64,000 nt of DNA from Scatosoma sp045643825 (GTDB lineage: Bacteria > Bacillota > Clostridia > Christensenellales > Borkfalkiaceae): positions 1-64,000 of the forward strand of contig JAZRFV010000022.1 in assembly GCA_045643825.1 (NCBI GenBank), written 5' to 3'. Made by a program: the position numbers and the translations under genes. Shown here piece after piece: positions 9,438 to 18,353 of the stretch; position 1 is the stretch's first letter; every line of letters begins with the position of its first letter. The notes under the pieces were generated by a model. The model saw nothing but the letters and a program-made list of their open reading frames with translations. It made no database searches and was not told the origin of the DNA.

Positions 9438-9463
9438 AAAAACGCCCATCTCGGGCGTTTTTT
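9435..9463 (+). terminator. Rho-independent terminator
   Basis: An ACGCCC/GGGCGT stem with loop ATCTC and a T-run. It begins at the stop codon of the hydrolase gene. Confidence 0.85.
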
Positions 9464-9475
9464 CTCTTTCTCCCC

Positions 9476-9504
9476 TTGCCATTTTGGAAAAAGTGTGATA
9501 TAAT
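9476..9504 (+). promoter_or_regulatory. Sigma-A promoter of upp
   Basis: TTGCCA (9476-9481), 17 bases, TATAAT (9499-9504). The start codon is 30 bases further on, behind a GAGGT site. Confidence 0.8.
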
Positions 9505-9533
9505 AAGAAAAATATTTATACGAGGTAATCGTT

Positions 9534-10175
9534 ATGAAAAATTACGACAACGTAATCGTTTTCAATCATCCCTTAATTAACCACAAAATCGCTATCTTAC
9601 GCGACGAAAAAACTTCCATGAAAGAATTCCGCGAATTGATCGAGGAAATCACCACGCTCATGACCTATGAAGCGTTGAAGGAAGGCGTTCCCACCACCAC
9701 GAAAATGGTAAAGACGCCCTTGGAAACCTGTGAACAAACGGTGGTTGCGGACAACGCCATCGCCATCGTACCTATCCTTCGTGCAGGGCTTGGTATGGTA
9801 AACGGTATCCACGTACTTTTCCCCAGCGCACGCGTTGGGCATATCGGTATGTACCGTGACGAGGAAACGTTAGAGCCGAAGGAATATTACTGTAAGCTCC
9901 CCGAAGGGATTGAAGACAAACTCGTACTTTTGGTAGATCCCATGCTTGCAACGGGTGGCAGCGCTTGCGATGCGATTAACCTTTTGAAAAAGCGTGGCTG
10001 TAAGACCATTAAATTTATGGCGATTATCGGTGCACCCGAGGGTATCTCCAAGGTAGCCGAGGCACACCCTGACGTTAGCATTTACGTATCTACGCAGGAT
10101 AGACAGTTGAACGAAAACGGATATATCTTACCTGGCCTTGGCGATGCAGGGGATAGATTATTCGGCACCAAATAA
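9534..10175 (+). CDS. upp: Uracil phosphoribosyltransferase
   Basis: A cytosolic pyrimidine-salvage enzyme that joins uracil to PRPP to give UMP. Landmarks are ILRAGLGMVNG, the PRPP-binding loop VDPMLATGGSACDAI (around residues 137-151) and the uracil-binding C-terminus YILPGLGDAGDRLFGT. The length of 213 residues matches the family. It stands alone under its own promoter, and a large palindromic element begins two bases after its stop codon. Confidence 0.97.
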   Translation: MKNYDNVIVFNHPLINHKIAILRDEKTSMKEFRELIEEITTLMTYEALKEGVPTTTKMVKTPLETCEQTVVADNAIAIVPILRAGLGMVNGIHVLFPSARVGHIGMYRDEETLEPKEYYCKLPEGIEDKLVLLVDPMLATGGSACDAINLLKKRGCKTIKFMAIIGAPEGISKVAEAHPDVSIYVSTQDRQLNENGYILPGLGDAGDRLFGTK

Positions 10176-10176
10176 C

Positions 10177-10391
10177 CAAGCTGAGCTTGGCGGCAGTAAG
10201 GTGTCTTTTCACACACTTGGACAGTTAGCTCCGTGCATTCACTAAAAATGATATAAAATGTAAAAGTTACCCCCCGTGGATTAAATCCACGGGGGGTATT
10301 TCCATTATGGTCTAAAATTAACTTGGGGTATGCACGAAGCTACCTTCAAAGACGAAGGGAAAGACACCTTACTGCCGCCAAGCCCAGCTTG
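10177..10391. repeat. 215-base palindromic element between convergent genes
   Basis: The element exactly fills the space between the stop codons of upp and trkH. The outer arms of 32 bases (10177-10208 and 10360-10391) are complementary at 31 positions. A second, weaker pair of arms lies inside (about 10223-10240 and 10328-10345, containing GTGCAT and ATGCAC). The centre holds a perfect 13-bp hairpin with a 3-base loop (10269-10281 with 10285-10297, ACCCCCCGTGGAT). There is no open frame of useful length. It may be a MITE-like element, a strong two-way terminator, or both. Confidence 0.75.
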
Positions 10392-10392
10392 A

Positions 10393-11892
10393 TTATTTTT
10401 TCCACGTTGCAGGGTGGAACAAAATCAACATCGGGAACAGTTCCAAACGCCCCGCCAACATATTAAAGATAAACACCAGCTTCGAGAACGGGTTATAGAA
10501 CGCAAAGTTCCCCACGGGCCCAACCGCATCCAACCCAGGCCCGATATTATTCAACGTCGCCAAGGTCGCTGTAAAATTCGTCACCAACGCATTATCGCTC
10601 ACCCTCGCCACCGCAGGATCCAAGCAAACCAACAACATCGACGAAATAAACAGCAAAATGTACACGATGATAAAAGCATTGGTGTTTCGCACCACTTCGT
10701 GTTCCACGATACGCCCATCCATCGAAATTTTCTTCACCTGCTTCGGGTGTAAAGCCCTACGCATTTCATGGGTTGCACCCTTATACAAAACCACCACGCG
10801 CGACACCTTGATACCGCCGCCCGTACTGCCTGCACACGCCCCAACGAACATCGCAAGAATCAAAAGACACTTTGAAAAGGACGGCCAAAGGTCAAAATTC
10901 GCCGTAGCAAACCCCGTCGTGGAAATCACCGAGGCCAACGAGAAGGCACTATGTCGCAACGCCTCCCCAAAGGTATAGCTGTACAGCACACTCGCCGTCG
11001 TATAAACGTTGAAGGTGATGAGGGTAATCGACACCAACACGATATAAAGGAACACGCGTACCTCAAGGTTGAAGGCATCCTTGATTTTACCACAAAGGAT
11101 CAGGAAATAGGCGTTGAAATTGATAGAGAACAGCAACATAAAGATGGTTACCACCCATTGTGTATAGGGGGAATATCCCGCAAAGCCGTCCGTTTTAATG
11201 GCAAAACCGCCCGTCCCTGCCGTCGCAAACGCCGTGTTCAATGCATCGAACAAAGGCATTTGACCGCACAACAATACAACAAACTCCGTCACGGTCAAAC
11301 CAAAATAAATGGCGTACAAAATCTTCGCCGTCGTACGCACTCTGGGAACGAGCTTCCCAACGATAGGCCCAGGGCTTTCCGCCTTCATGATGTGCATATT
11401 TCTCGCCCCGCTCAAGGGTAAGAACGCCATAATGAATACAAGCACACCCATACCGCCAACCCAGTGGGTAAAGCTACGCCACATCAAAAGGGATTTCGAC
11501 ATCGCCAAATACCCATCCGCCGTACCCTTTGCTACGTCACCTGTCAAAATGGTCGCACCCGTGGTGCTAAAACCCGACACCGCCTCAAACAAAGCATCGA
11601 TATAGGAAGGGATTTCTCTCGAAAACCAAAACGGCAAGGCGCCGAAAAGACTCAAAATAATCCAGCTACTCGCCACGATGACCATCCCCTCTTTGGCGTA
11701 GAGGTCTTCGCTCTTCACCCTGCCGATGAGGAACAAACACCCCACCACAAGGCAGGCGCCTATACTTGCAAGGATCGCCCAAAGGGTTTCCCATTCAGAG
11801 TAGGCAACCGCTGTAAGCGTCGGCACCAGCATAAATATCGCCTCGAAAATGAGCAACCATCCGAGGGTTCTTTTTATAATTGCAAAATTCAT
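10393..11892 (-). CDS. trkH: Trk-type potassium uptake protein, membrane subunit
   Basis: The K+-translocating membrane subunit of the Trk/Ktr system. Four pore-loop repeats with the filter glycines are visible: FSTTGATIL, GTGGFAIKTDG, ISTTGFATANF, and a last, diverged loop near NIGPGLDAVG. The conserved stretch GSTGGGIKVSRV and a polar loop follow the third. The length of 499 residues fits TrkH. Its partner trkA ends only four bases upstream, so the two are co-translated. It is the last gene of the nine-gene lgt operon. Confidence 0.93.
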   Translation of the reverse strand: MNFAIIKRTLGWLLIFEAIFMLVPTLTAVAYSEWETLWAILASIGACLVVGCLFLIGRVKSEDLYAKEGMVIVASSWIILSLFGALPFWFSREIPSYIDALFEAVSGFSTTGATILTGDVAKGTADGYLAMSKSLLMWRSFTHWVGGMGVLVFIMAFLPLSGARNMHIMKAESPGPIVGKLVPRVRTTAKILYAIYFGLTVTEFVVLLCGQMPLFDALNTAFATAGTGGFAIKTDGFAGYSPYTQWVVTIFMLLFSINFNAYFLILCGKIKDAFNLEVRVFLYIVLVSITLITFNVYTTASVLYSYTFGEALRHSAFSLASVISTTGFATANFDLWPSFSKCLLILAMFVGACAGSTGGGIKVSRVVVLYKGATHEMRRALHPKQVKKISMDGRIVEHEVVRNTNAFIIVYILLFISSMLLVCLDPAVARVSDNALVTNFTATLATLNNIGPGLDAVGPVGNFAFYNPFSKLVFIFNMLAGRLELFPMLILFHPATWKK

Positions 11893-11896
11893 ACGA

Positions 11897-13252
11897 TCAC
11901 CTTAAAATGTCCGTGATATCCTCAAGGCCGAGATGCTTCGACACGATAACCACCGCATCGCCAGGCATAATCATATCCTGCCCACGAGGGGTGATAATGT
12001 CCCCGCCACGCGAAATCGAGGCGATGAGTACACCCTTTTTAAACTTCAGCTCCGAAAGGGGCTTTCCTGCAATGGGAGAGCCGTCTTTGATGATAAATTC
12101 CGCCGCTTCCACCTGACCAGGTATGAGGTTATACAAGGTTTCCATGTTACTGCCCTTGGCGTTACGGGTAGCACGAACAAACCGCAAAATGCTATCCGAA
12201 GTGATATTTACAGGGCAAATAACCGTATCCAGCTCCAAACGGCTGATAACACTGTCGTAATCGGCATGGCTGATTTTCGTAACCAGCTTCCCTTGACAAA
12301 ATTCTTGCGCAAACAAGGACAAGAGAATATTTTCCTCGTCAAAATCGGACAACGCCACAAAAGCGTCCGCCTTTTTGATGCCTTCCTCTTGCAAAAGCTC
12401 TCTGTCCGAGATATTGCCGTGGATAACGTCCACCTTCGGCCAACTGGTGCAAAGCTCTTCACAGCGTTTATAATCGCGTGCGATTACCTTTAAGCCAATG
12501 CCAGAATGTTCCAAAATCTCACAAAGATAATGGGTGATAACGCCGCCGCCCACCATCATCGTTTGCTTGACGGAATTACCCATATTTTCAATCTTTTTAA
12601 AGAAGTCGTTGGTATTTTTCGGCGTACCGATTACGGACACCACGTCCTTTTCCTCAAAGACGAAGCTACCATCGACAATATGCGCTTCCTCGCCACGCTC
12701 AACGGTGCAAACCAACACGTCGCTGTGATGTTTTGCCGCCATATCCTTGACGGACATACCAATCAGCTTGCTTTCCTTCGACAGCTTGAATTTAACTAGC
12801 TCGACCTTACCCTTGGCAAAGGGTTCAATCTTCAACGCCGCAGGGAAACGAAGGACACGCGCAATCTCTTCCGCTGCCGCATATTCGGGATTGATAACCA
12901 TCGCCAAACCAAGCTGATTTTTTAAATACATCGCTTCCTTGCTGTATTCGGGGTTTTGCAAGCGTACGATGGTCTGACATTTACCTTCCTTTTTCGCAAT
13001 TACGGCACAAAGAAGGTTCAGCTCGTCCGAGCCGGTTACCGCAATCAACAAATCGGCATTCTCTACCCCAGCCTCACGCTGTATACTTTGCGTTGCACCG
13101 TTCCCTACAACGCCCATGATATCACAACGGCTGGCAACCGCCTCCACCTTCGTGGCGTTCATATCCACGATGGTTACTTGATTGCCGTCCGCATTCAATT
13201 TTTCCGCAAGGTTTTGTCCAAACCTACCGCAGCCAACGATAATAATTTTCAT
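11897..13252 (-). CDS. trkA: Trk potassium transporter regulatory subunit (two RCK domains)
   Basis: A cytosolic gating subunit that binds NAD(H) or nucleotides and controls the TrkH pore. It consists of two RCK_N-RCK_C units. The first Rossmann glycines are VGCGRFGQNLA near the N-terminus and the second are VGGGVITHYL around residue 236. An acidic residue closes each second strand (TIVDMN; the second is less clear). The length of 451 residues is standard for full-length TrkA, as opposed to the single-unit KtrA. A GAGG site precedes the ATG, and the gap to trkH is four bases. Confidence 0.94.
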   Translation of the reverse strand: MKIIIVGCGRFGQNLAEKLNADGNQVTIVDMNATKVEAVASRCDIMGVVGNGATQSIQREAGVENADLLIAVTGSDELNLLCAVIAKKEGKCQTIVRLQNPEYSKEAMYLKNQLGLAMVINPEYAAAEEIARVLRFPAALKIEPFAKGKVELVKFKLSKESKLIGMSVKDMAAKHHSDVLVCTVERGEEAHIVDGSFVFEEKDVVSVIGTPKNTNDFFKKIENMGNSVKQTMMVGGGVITHYLCEILEHSGIGLKVIARDYKRCEELCTSWPKVDVIHGNISDRELLQEEGIKKADAFVALSDFDEENILLSLFAQEFCQGKLVTKISHADYDSVISRLELDTVICPVNITSDSILRFVRATRNAKGSNMETLYNLIPGQVEAAEFIIKDGSPIAGKPLSELKFKKGVLIASISRGGDIITPRGQDMIMPGDAVVIVSKHLGLEDITDILR

Positions 13253-13266
13253 ATAGTTTTCCTCTA

Positions 13267-14001
13267 TTATTTGCTCTTTTTACAGAAGAATTTTTTAAAC
13301 AAAGTACGATGCTCTTCGCCTGCGAACAAGCGCGCCACGTTTTTCCTATGTGCAAACCACGTAAGCAGGTTCAACGCCAAAATAAACGCAAAGATGCATA
13401 CCAGGTACAGGTTGAACGCGGTTTTCATCATCGAGCCGTATCTCGAATAGAAGATAACAAGCTGAATAATGCTACACCCAGACACCCCGAAAAGGGAACC
13501 GAGCGAGCCCCACTCCGTCACCGTGATAAAGGTGATGATGATCGCCGCAACGACAAAGCCGAGCAATATCCACCAAGGGCTTTCCAAGGACAAACCGCCC
13601 CAAAAAATCCCCAACGTGGATGCAATCCCCTTCCCGCCCTTATAATGAGTGGAAGCAGGGAAGATATGCCCGATTACCACAAATACAGCCGTGAAGTAGC
13701 GGATAAAATCACTCACCGCCACCATCGTACCCTCAAAACGGTACTTACGGTAAAGGAAGAAGCAAATCACCATCGGGATAACGCCCTTTAAGGCGTCGCC
13801 CAAAAAGGTCAGCGCGCCGGCCTTTACACCAAGCTCTCTCGTGACGTTCATCGTGCCAGGGTTACCGCTGCCAAGTTTGGTGATATCCTTATGCATCGCC
13901 TTGGAAATCAGCCACGCAAAATTGATACTCCCGATAAAATAGCAGGCGATCGCAATCAACACAAACTGCCACCAATTGTCCAAAATTGAAAATTCCTTCA
14001 T
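13267..14001 (-). CDS. plsY: Glycerol-3-phosphate acyltransferase PlsY
   Basis: An integral membrane enzyme that transfers the acyl group of acyl-phosphate to glycerol-3-phosphate, the first step of phospholipid synthesis. The family motifs are present: GSINFAWLISK, SGNPGTMNVTRELG and HYKGGKGIASTLG, with five or more hydrophobic helices. The 244 residues include a basic, Phe-rich C-terminal extension beyond the usual ~200. It lies 11 bases after der and 15 bases before trkA in the long operon. The partner plsX is not in the window. Confidence 0.93.
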   Translation of the reverse strand: MKEFSILDNWWQFVLIAIACYFIGSINFAWLISKAMHKDITKLGSGNPGTMNVTRELGVKAGALTFLGDALKGVIPMVICFFLYRKYRFEGTMVAVSDFIRYFTAVFVVIGHIFPASTHYKGGKGIASTLGIFWGGLSLESPWWILLGFVVAAIIITFITVTEWGSLGSLFGVSGCSIIQLVIFYSRYGSMMKTAFNLYLVCIFAFILALNLLTWFAHRKNVARLFAGEEHRTLFKKFFCKKSK

Positions 14002-14011
14002 TTCCTATCCC

Positions 14012-15325
14012 TTAATCTTCTTCTTTCTTTTCGCGGACGGTTACCTTAATGGGCGTACCCGTGAAATCGTACGCACGGCGAATGGTATTTTCCAAATATC
14101 TTTGGTAAGAGAAGTGCAAAAGTCCTTCGTCGTTTACGTGTAAAACGAAGACAGGAGGACAAATCGACACCTGCGACGAGAAGAATACACGCATTCTGCG
14201 CCCTTGATAGGAAGGGGGTTCCTGCATACGTACTGCATCGCCGATCAAATCGTTCAGTTCACCCGTAGGTACACGGAAGCAAGCGTGCGCGTAGACCTCT
14301 TCCACCGCTGCAAGCACCTTTTCTACACGTTGCCCCGTCTTTGCAGAGATGTAGATGGATTTGTAGTAGTCCATGAACTTCAAATCCTCTTGAATCTGTG
14401 CCTCAAAACGATTTACCGTGTGGGTATCCTTTTCAATCAAATCCCACTTGTTCATAACGATTACGGAAGGTTTCCCCTGCTCGTGCACGTACCCAATAAT
14501 CTTAACGTCCTGCTCCGTCAACCCTTCCTCGCTGTCTACGACCAAAAGACAAACGTCACTTCTTCTTACGGCGTCGAATGCACGCATATTGCTGTAATAT
14601 TCCACGTCGTCGTCCACACTCTTCTTCTTACGGATACCAGCGGTATCGATGATGGTGTAGGCCTTCTCCCCACGGAAGAACAAGGTATCGATGGCGTCTC
14701 TCGTCGTACCTGCCATCGGGGTAACGATGCTTCTTTCGCTACCCAAAATTTTGTTTACAAGGCTGGATTTTCCTGCGTTGGGTTTCCCTACCACCGCAAT
14801 CTTCAAGGACGGCACTTTTTCCTCCGTTTCATCGGGGAAGTATACCATGGCTTCGTCCAACACGTCACCAATGCCTTGTGAATGCTCGGCAGAGATTGCA
14901 AACGGCTCGCCCAAGCCAAGCGAGTAGAACTCAAAAATTTGCTCAGGGGAGTAATTATCGATTTTGTTTACAACCAAGATAACGGGCTTTTTGCTACGGC
15001 GTAAAATGTCCGCCACGTCGTAATCGGAGGGGTGAAGCCCTTCCTTACCGTCGGTGAAAAACAAAATTACGTCCGCCGTTTCAATTGCAACGTCCGCCTG
15101 CTTTGCAATTTCCTTCCACATTACGTCTTCCGACTTTAACTCGATACCGCCCGTATCTACCATCGTGAAATTTTTTCCACGCCATACCGCATCCGTGTAC
15201 AAACGGTCACGCGTTACGCCAGGTCTGTCCTCCGTGATGGAAATTTTTCTTCCTGCTACTTTGTTGAAAAAGGTACTCTTCCCTACGTTTGGTCTACCTA
15301 CCAATGCAATCAAAGGGTTTGCCAT
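14012..15325 (-). CDS. der: Ribosome biogenesis GTPase Der (EngA)
   Basis: A double-Era-like GTPase needed for assembly of the 50S ribosomal subunit. Two G domains are present: the first with GRPNVGKST (residues 9-17), the second with GKPNAGKSS (about 180) and NKWDL. A C-terminal KH-like domain ends in a Lys/Glu tail. The length of 437 residues is normal. AGGAGG precedes the ATG. The der-plsY order is common in Firmicutes, where gpsA usually also follows. Confidence 0.97.
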   Translation of the reverse strand: MANPLIALVGRPNVGKSTFFNKVAGRKISITEDRPGVTRDRLYTDAVWRGKNFTMVDTGGIELKSEDVMWKEIAKQADVAIETADVILFFTDGKEGLHPSDYDVADILRRSKKPVILVVNKIDNYSPEQIFEFYSLGLGEPFAISAEHSQGIGDVLDEAMVYFPDETEEKVPSLKIAVVGKPNAGKSSLVNKILGSERSIVTPMAGTTRDAIDTLFFRGEKAYTIIDTAGIRKKKSVDDDVEYYSNMRAFDAVRRSDVCLLVVDSEEGLTEQDVKIIGYVHEQGKPSVIVMNKWDLIEKDTHTVNRFEAQIQEDLKFMDYYKSIYISAKTGQRVEKVLAAVEEVYAHACFRVPTGELNDLIGDAVRMQEPPSYQGRRMRVFFSSQVSICPPVFVLHVNDEGLLHFSYQRYLENTIRRAYDFTGTPIKVTVREKKEED

Positions 15326-15340
15326 ATTCTATCGCCTCCT

Positions 15341-16660
15341 TTATTCTCTTGCGGTTAGAATTTCCACCAATCCATAACCGCCCTCTCTGTTGATTTTTAT
15401 ATTTTTAAAACCGAGTTTTTTCTTCAATTCGTCCAAACTCATCCCGCAAAGGAACACTTCCTCGAATTCCTTCATCGTATTCCCTGCCAACAACACCTCG
15501 TCAAAATCCCCCGTCTTTTCACGCAGGGTTTCCAACGCATGTAAAATGTCCACACCCGTCAACAAGCCCGTGCAGGTAACGGTGTTTCCAAAGAAATCGT
15601 TGGGCACAGCGAGCACCTCCGCATGCAAGCCGTCCACGGCAGCGTTACATCTATCTACAATCGTTTGTAAAACGCCCTTTGCGCTGACGCCGCTGATTAC
15701 CACGCTACGCTTTGGCTTACTCAACGCATACCTGCCCCCTTCCTCCAAGGAAGTGAGTGCCGTTTCCGCCTCGTCCAAGAATTTCGTCGTCATGCCGATA
15801 CCGTTTTCAATTTGTTCAAAATCGCCGTAGAATTCCTTCTTCTTAAACGGCCGTTCTGCCTTGATAAAATACTCGTCTGCAGGCAAGAGGAAGTCCACGC
15901 CAAACTCCTTGTTCAGCTCGTCTACCAAATCCAACATCTTCTCGCTGTATTCCTTATCCACGTCAGAGATAGGGTACAATCCCTCGCGATATTTGGTGAT
16001 GCCCGTCGGTACGCATGCAAGATCGCGCACAGTGGGGTAGTAGGAAAAGAGTTTTCTCGCCGTATAGGCAAGCTCCTCCCCGTCGTTGTGACCAGGCACA
16101 ACCACCGCCTGACAATGCAGTTCAATACCACCCTTCGCCAAACGATCGATTTGATCTACGATTTTTCCTGCAAAACGGTTACGAAGGAGTTTTACACGAA
16201 GCTCGGGGTTCATCGTATGCACCGATACGTACAAGGGGGAAAGCTGCAAACGAATAATTCGCTCTAATCCCTCGTCCGAAAGGTTGGTCAAGGTAACGAA
16301 GTTACCACAAGAAAAGCTCATGCCATAATCGTCGTCTTTCACGTACAAGCTGTCACGCATCCCCTTGGGCATTTGGTCGACAAAACAAAACACGCAACGG
16401 TTGTGGCAGGTGCGGATGCAGGTATTCTTCTCAAACTCGATACCAAGCTCCTCCCCTTCCTCCTTTTCCACCGTGACGGTGACCTCGTTTTTGCCTCGCT
16501 TGTCACGAACGGTCATGGTAAAGCTACTCGTTTCACAGTAGTACAAATAATCCAGCTCGTCCTCGCAAGCAAAACCGTCGAAGGCGATAATCTCGTCCCC
16601 GACCTCTAACCCAAGCTCCTTTGCAAGGGATTTACGTTTTACTTTCGTGATTTTCAGCAT
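15341..16660 (-). CDS. DUF512 radical SAM protein with N-terminal PDZ-like domain
   Basis: This belongs to the DUF512/YhcC-like family usually found next to der in Firmicutes. A short PDZ-like domain (residues 1-70, LAKELGLEVGDEIIAFDG) is followed by the radical SAM cluster motif CHNRCVFC (about 86-93), FVDQMPKGMR, and the C-terminal DUF512 region that ends with KINREGGYGLVEIL. The [4Fe-4S] cluster should cleave S-adenosylmethionine. The reaction of this family is not established. A copy of the dispersed CGCATACCTGCCCC repeat lies in the gene at 15721-15742, read as GGRYAL on the coding strand. Confidence 0.88.
   Translation of the reverse strand: MLKITKVKRKSLAKELGLEVGDEIIAFDGFACEDELDYLYYCETSSFTMTVRDKRGKNEVTVTVEKEEGEELGIEFEKNTCIRTCHNRCVFCFVDQMPKGMRDSLYVKDDDYGMSFSCGNFVTLTNLSDEGLERIIRLQLSPLYVSVHTMNPELRVKLLRNRFAGKIVDQIDRLAKGGIELHCQAVVVPGHNDGEELAYTARKLFSYYPTVRDLACVPTGITKYREGLYPISDVDKEYSEKMLDLVDELNKEFGVDFLLPADEYFIKAERPFKKKEFYGDFEQIENGIGMTTKFLDEAETALTSLEEGGRYALSKPKRSVVISGVSAKGVLQTIVDRCNAAVDGLHAEVLAVPNDFFGNTVTCTGLLTGVDILHALETLREKTGDFDEVLLAGNTMKEFEEVFLCGMSLDELKKKLGFKNIKINREGGYGLVEILTARE
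15721..15742 (+). repeat. Dispersed CGCATACCTG repeat, copy 1 (inside DUF512 gene)
   Basis: Full-length copy: CAACGCATACCTGCCCCCTT at its core. It lies on the non-coding strand of the radical SAM gene. Confidence 0.6.
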
Positions 16661-16670
16661 ATTCTATCCT

Positions 16671-17612
16671 TTACAGCGTAATCTTATCCACGCCGTACTG
16701 TTTACAAAGTTTATCCAAAATTTCTTGGAATGCAGGGGGCAGGGGCGCATTGAACACCATTCTCTCCCCCGTGGTGGGATGTGTAAGCTCTAACCGCCAA
16801 GCGTGTAGCAGCTGTCCATCCGCCTTAATCTTTTGTTTCTTGTATCCGTATACGGGATCACCCGCTACGGGATGCCCAAGGTGTTTCGCATGCACACGGA
16901 TTTGGTGTGTTCTGCCCGTTTGCAGGTCAAACTTACACAAGGTAAAATCCGCACCGAAATGTGCCACCGTCTCAAAATCCGTGATGGCAATTTTCCCCTT
17001 CCCTTCGGGGAGTACCGCCATCTTTAACCGCTCGGTCGGATGTCTGCCGATATCCGTTACCACCCGTCCTCTTTCTTCCTTAAGGTTACCCTCTAAAAGA
17101 GCGTAATAGGTACGGTGGCAGGTTTTTTCCGCAATTTGCCCGGCCAAGGAAACGTGCGCCTTGTCGTTTTTCGCAACGACCAGCAAACCCGTCGTATCCT
17201 TATCAATACGGTGTACGATACCGGGGCGAAGCACCCCTCCGATACCGCTTAAACTGTCCAACGCATACAAAAGCGCATTAACCAAGGTACCGCTTTCGTT
17301 CCCGTTGCCCATATGCACCGTCATCCCCTGCGCCTTGTTGACAACGGCAAAGTCGCCATCCTCGTACACGATGTCGATGGGGATATTTTCAGGCTTCACG
17401 CTGTATTCCACCGCCTCGGGGATTTGCACCGTCACGCTGTCGCCACGCTTAATTTCCGCACCCGCCTTTTTGACGGTAACGCCGTTGACGGATACCTGCC
17501 CATCTTCAATCAGCTTTTTCAATCGAGAGCGCGAAAAATCTTCCGTCTGGTCGCTTAAAAAAACGTCCAGCCGTTTGCAATTTTCCTCCGCCACGAACAA
17601 TCGCTGATCCAT
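16671..17612 (-). CDS. RluA/RluD-family pseudouridine synthase
   Basis: Isomerises specific uridines in rRNA (RluD type, 23S helix 69) or tRNA. An N-terminal S4 RNA-binding domain (about residues 14-65) precedes the catalytic domain. The active-site motif is HRIDKDTTGLLVV (134-146, catalytic Asp137) and the later QTGRTHQIRVH is also present. The 313-residue length is typical. It is directly next to lspA (3-base gap), the same order as lspA-rluD/ylyB in Bacillus. The exact target uridine cannot be read from sequence. Confidence 0.92.
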   Translation of the reverse strand: MDQRLFVAEENCKRLDVFLSDQTEDFSRSRLKKLIEDGQVSVNGVTVKKAGAEIKRGDSVTVQIPEAVEYSVKPENIPIDIVYEDGDFAVVNKAQGMTVHMGNGNESGTLVNALLYALDSLSGIGGVLRPGIVHRIDKDTTGLLVVAKNDKAHVSLAGQIAEKTCHRTYYALLEGNLKEERGRVVTDIGRHPTERLKMAVLPEGKGKIAITDFETVAHFGADFTLCKFDLQTGRTHQIRVHAKHLGHPVAGDPVYGYKKQKIKADGQLLHAWRLELTHPTTGERMVFNAPLPPAFQEILDKLCKQYGVDKITL

Positions 17613-17615
17613 GCC

Positions 17616-18353
17616 TTACTCCTTGTTTTCCTCTTCCGTCTTATCCGACAAAAGCTCCTCTTGTACCTTATGCTCCGCCGCCTTTTGCAAAGCGATTTCC
17701 TTTGCTCGTTCGATCTTTGCCGCTTGCTTTTGCTCTTCCTTTTCCTCGTACTCCTTGGAAAGCGCTTTATATTTTTCCGTCAAGGGGTAAATTGCGCCTG
17801 CGTCGAAAAAGAGCATCGCCACAATCAACGCAATGGCACCGCCTACGATAAAGAAATCGGCAAAATTGCACACACCGAAATCGAACATAAAGATTTTCAG
17901 GCGCACCATATCCCGCACGCCGTCCCACGTCGAGGGATCGAACGCCGAATACGGCTCCCACACCTGATAATACACTCTGTCAATGAGGTTACCCACACCG
18001 CCAGCAACGATAAACACCAACGCAACGCGCACCCAGGTACGGCGTTTGTCCGTCATCACGAAATACGCACCGAACAGTACAAACAACACGCCCGTTGCAA
18101 TAATCAAGGCAATTTTTGCACCAATGCCCGCATCGGAGCCAATGCTAAACGAAATTCCACGGTTGTACACCAAGCACAATTCAAGGTAGCCGGGGATAAT
18201 TTTTACAGGTTTATCGCTGGGATCCCACAAAGCATCCGCCACGATTTTCGTCACCAAATCCACCGCCACAAGCCCGATGAACAACAACGCCCCCCACAAC
18301 CAAACATTCCACGACTTTTTCAGGAAGGCCTTTACTTTTTCCATAAAACTCAT
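17616..18353 (-). CDS. lspA: Lipoprotein signal peptidase (signal peptidase II)
   Basis: A membrane aspartic protease that removes signal peptides from lipidated prolipoproteins, acting after Lgt. Four hydrophobic helices are visible. The catalytic aspartates lie in GGVGNLIDRVYY and VCNFADFFIVGGA. It is longer than usual (245 against about 160) because of a Lys/Glu-rich, coiled-coil-like cytoplasmic tail of about 60 residues (YKALSKEYEEKEEQKQAAK). I start at the ATG at 18353, whose A is the last base of the pncB stop (TGATG), so translation is probably coupled. A TTG one codon upstream is less likely. Confidence 0.93.
   Translation of the reverse strand: MSFMEKVKAFLKKSWNVWLWGALLFIGLVAVDLVTKIVADALWDPSDKPVKIIPGYLELCLVYNRGISFSIGSDAGIGAKIALIIATGVLFVLFGAYFVMTDKRRTWVRVALVFIVAGGVGNLIDRVYYQVWEPYSAFDPSTWDGVRDMVRLKIFMFDFGVCNFADFFIVGGAIALIVAMLFFDAGAIYPLTEKYKALSKEYEEKEEQKQAAKIERAKEIALQKAAEHKVQEELLSDKTEEENKE

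Noticed and set aside
16728..16755. Further copy of the dispersed repeat in the pseudouridine synthase gene
   Set aside because: CAATGCGCCCCTGCCCCCTG resembles the repeat in opposite orientation, but the family-typical FNAPLPPAFQ protein motif explains it.
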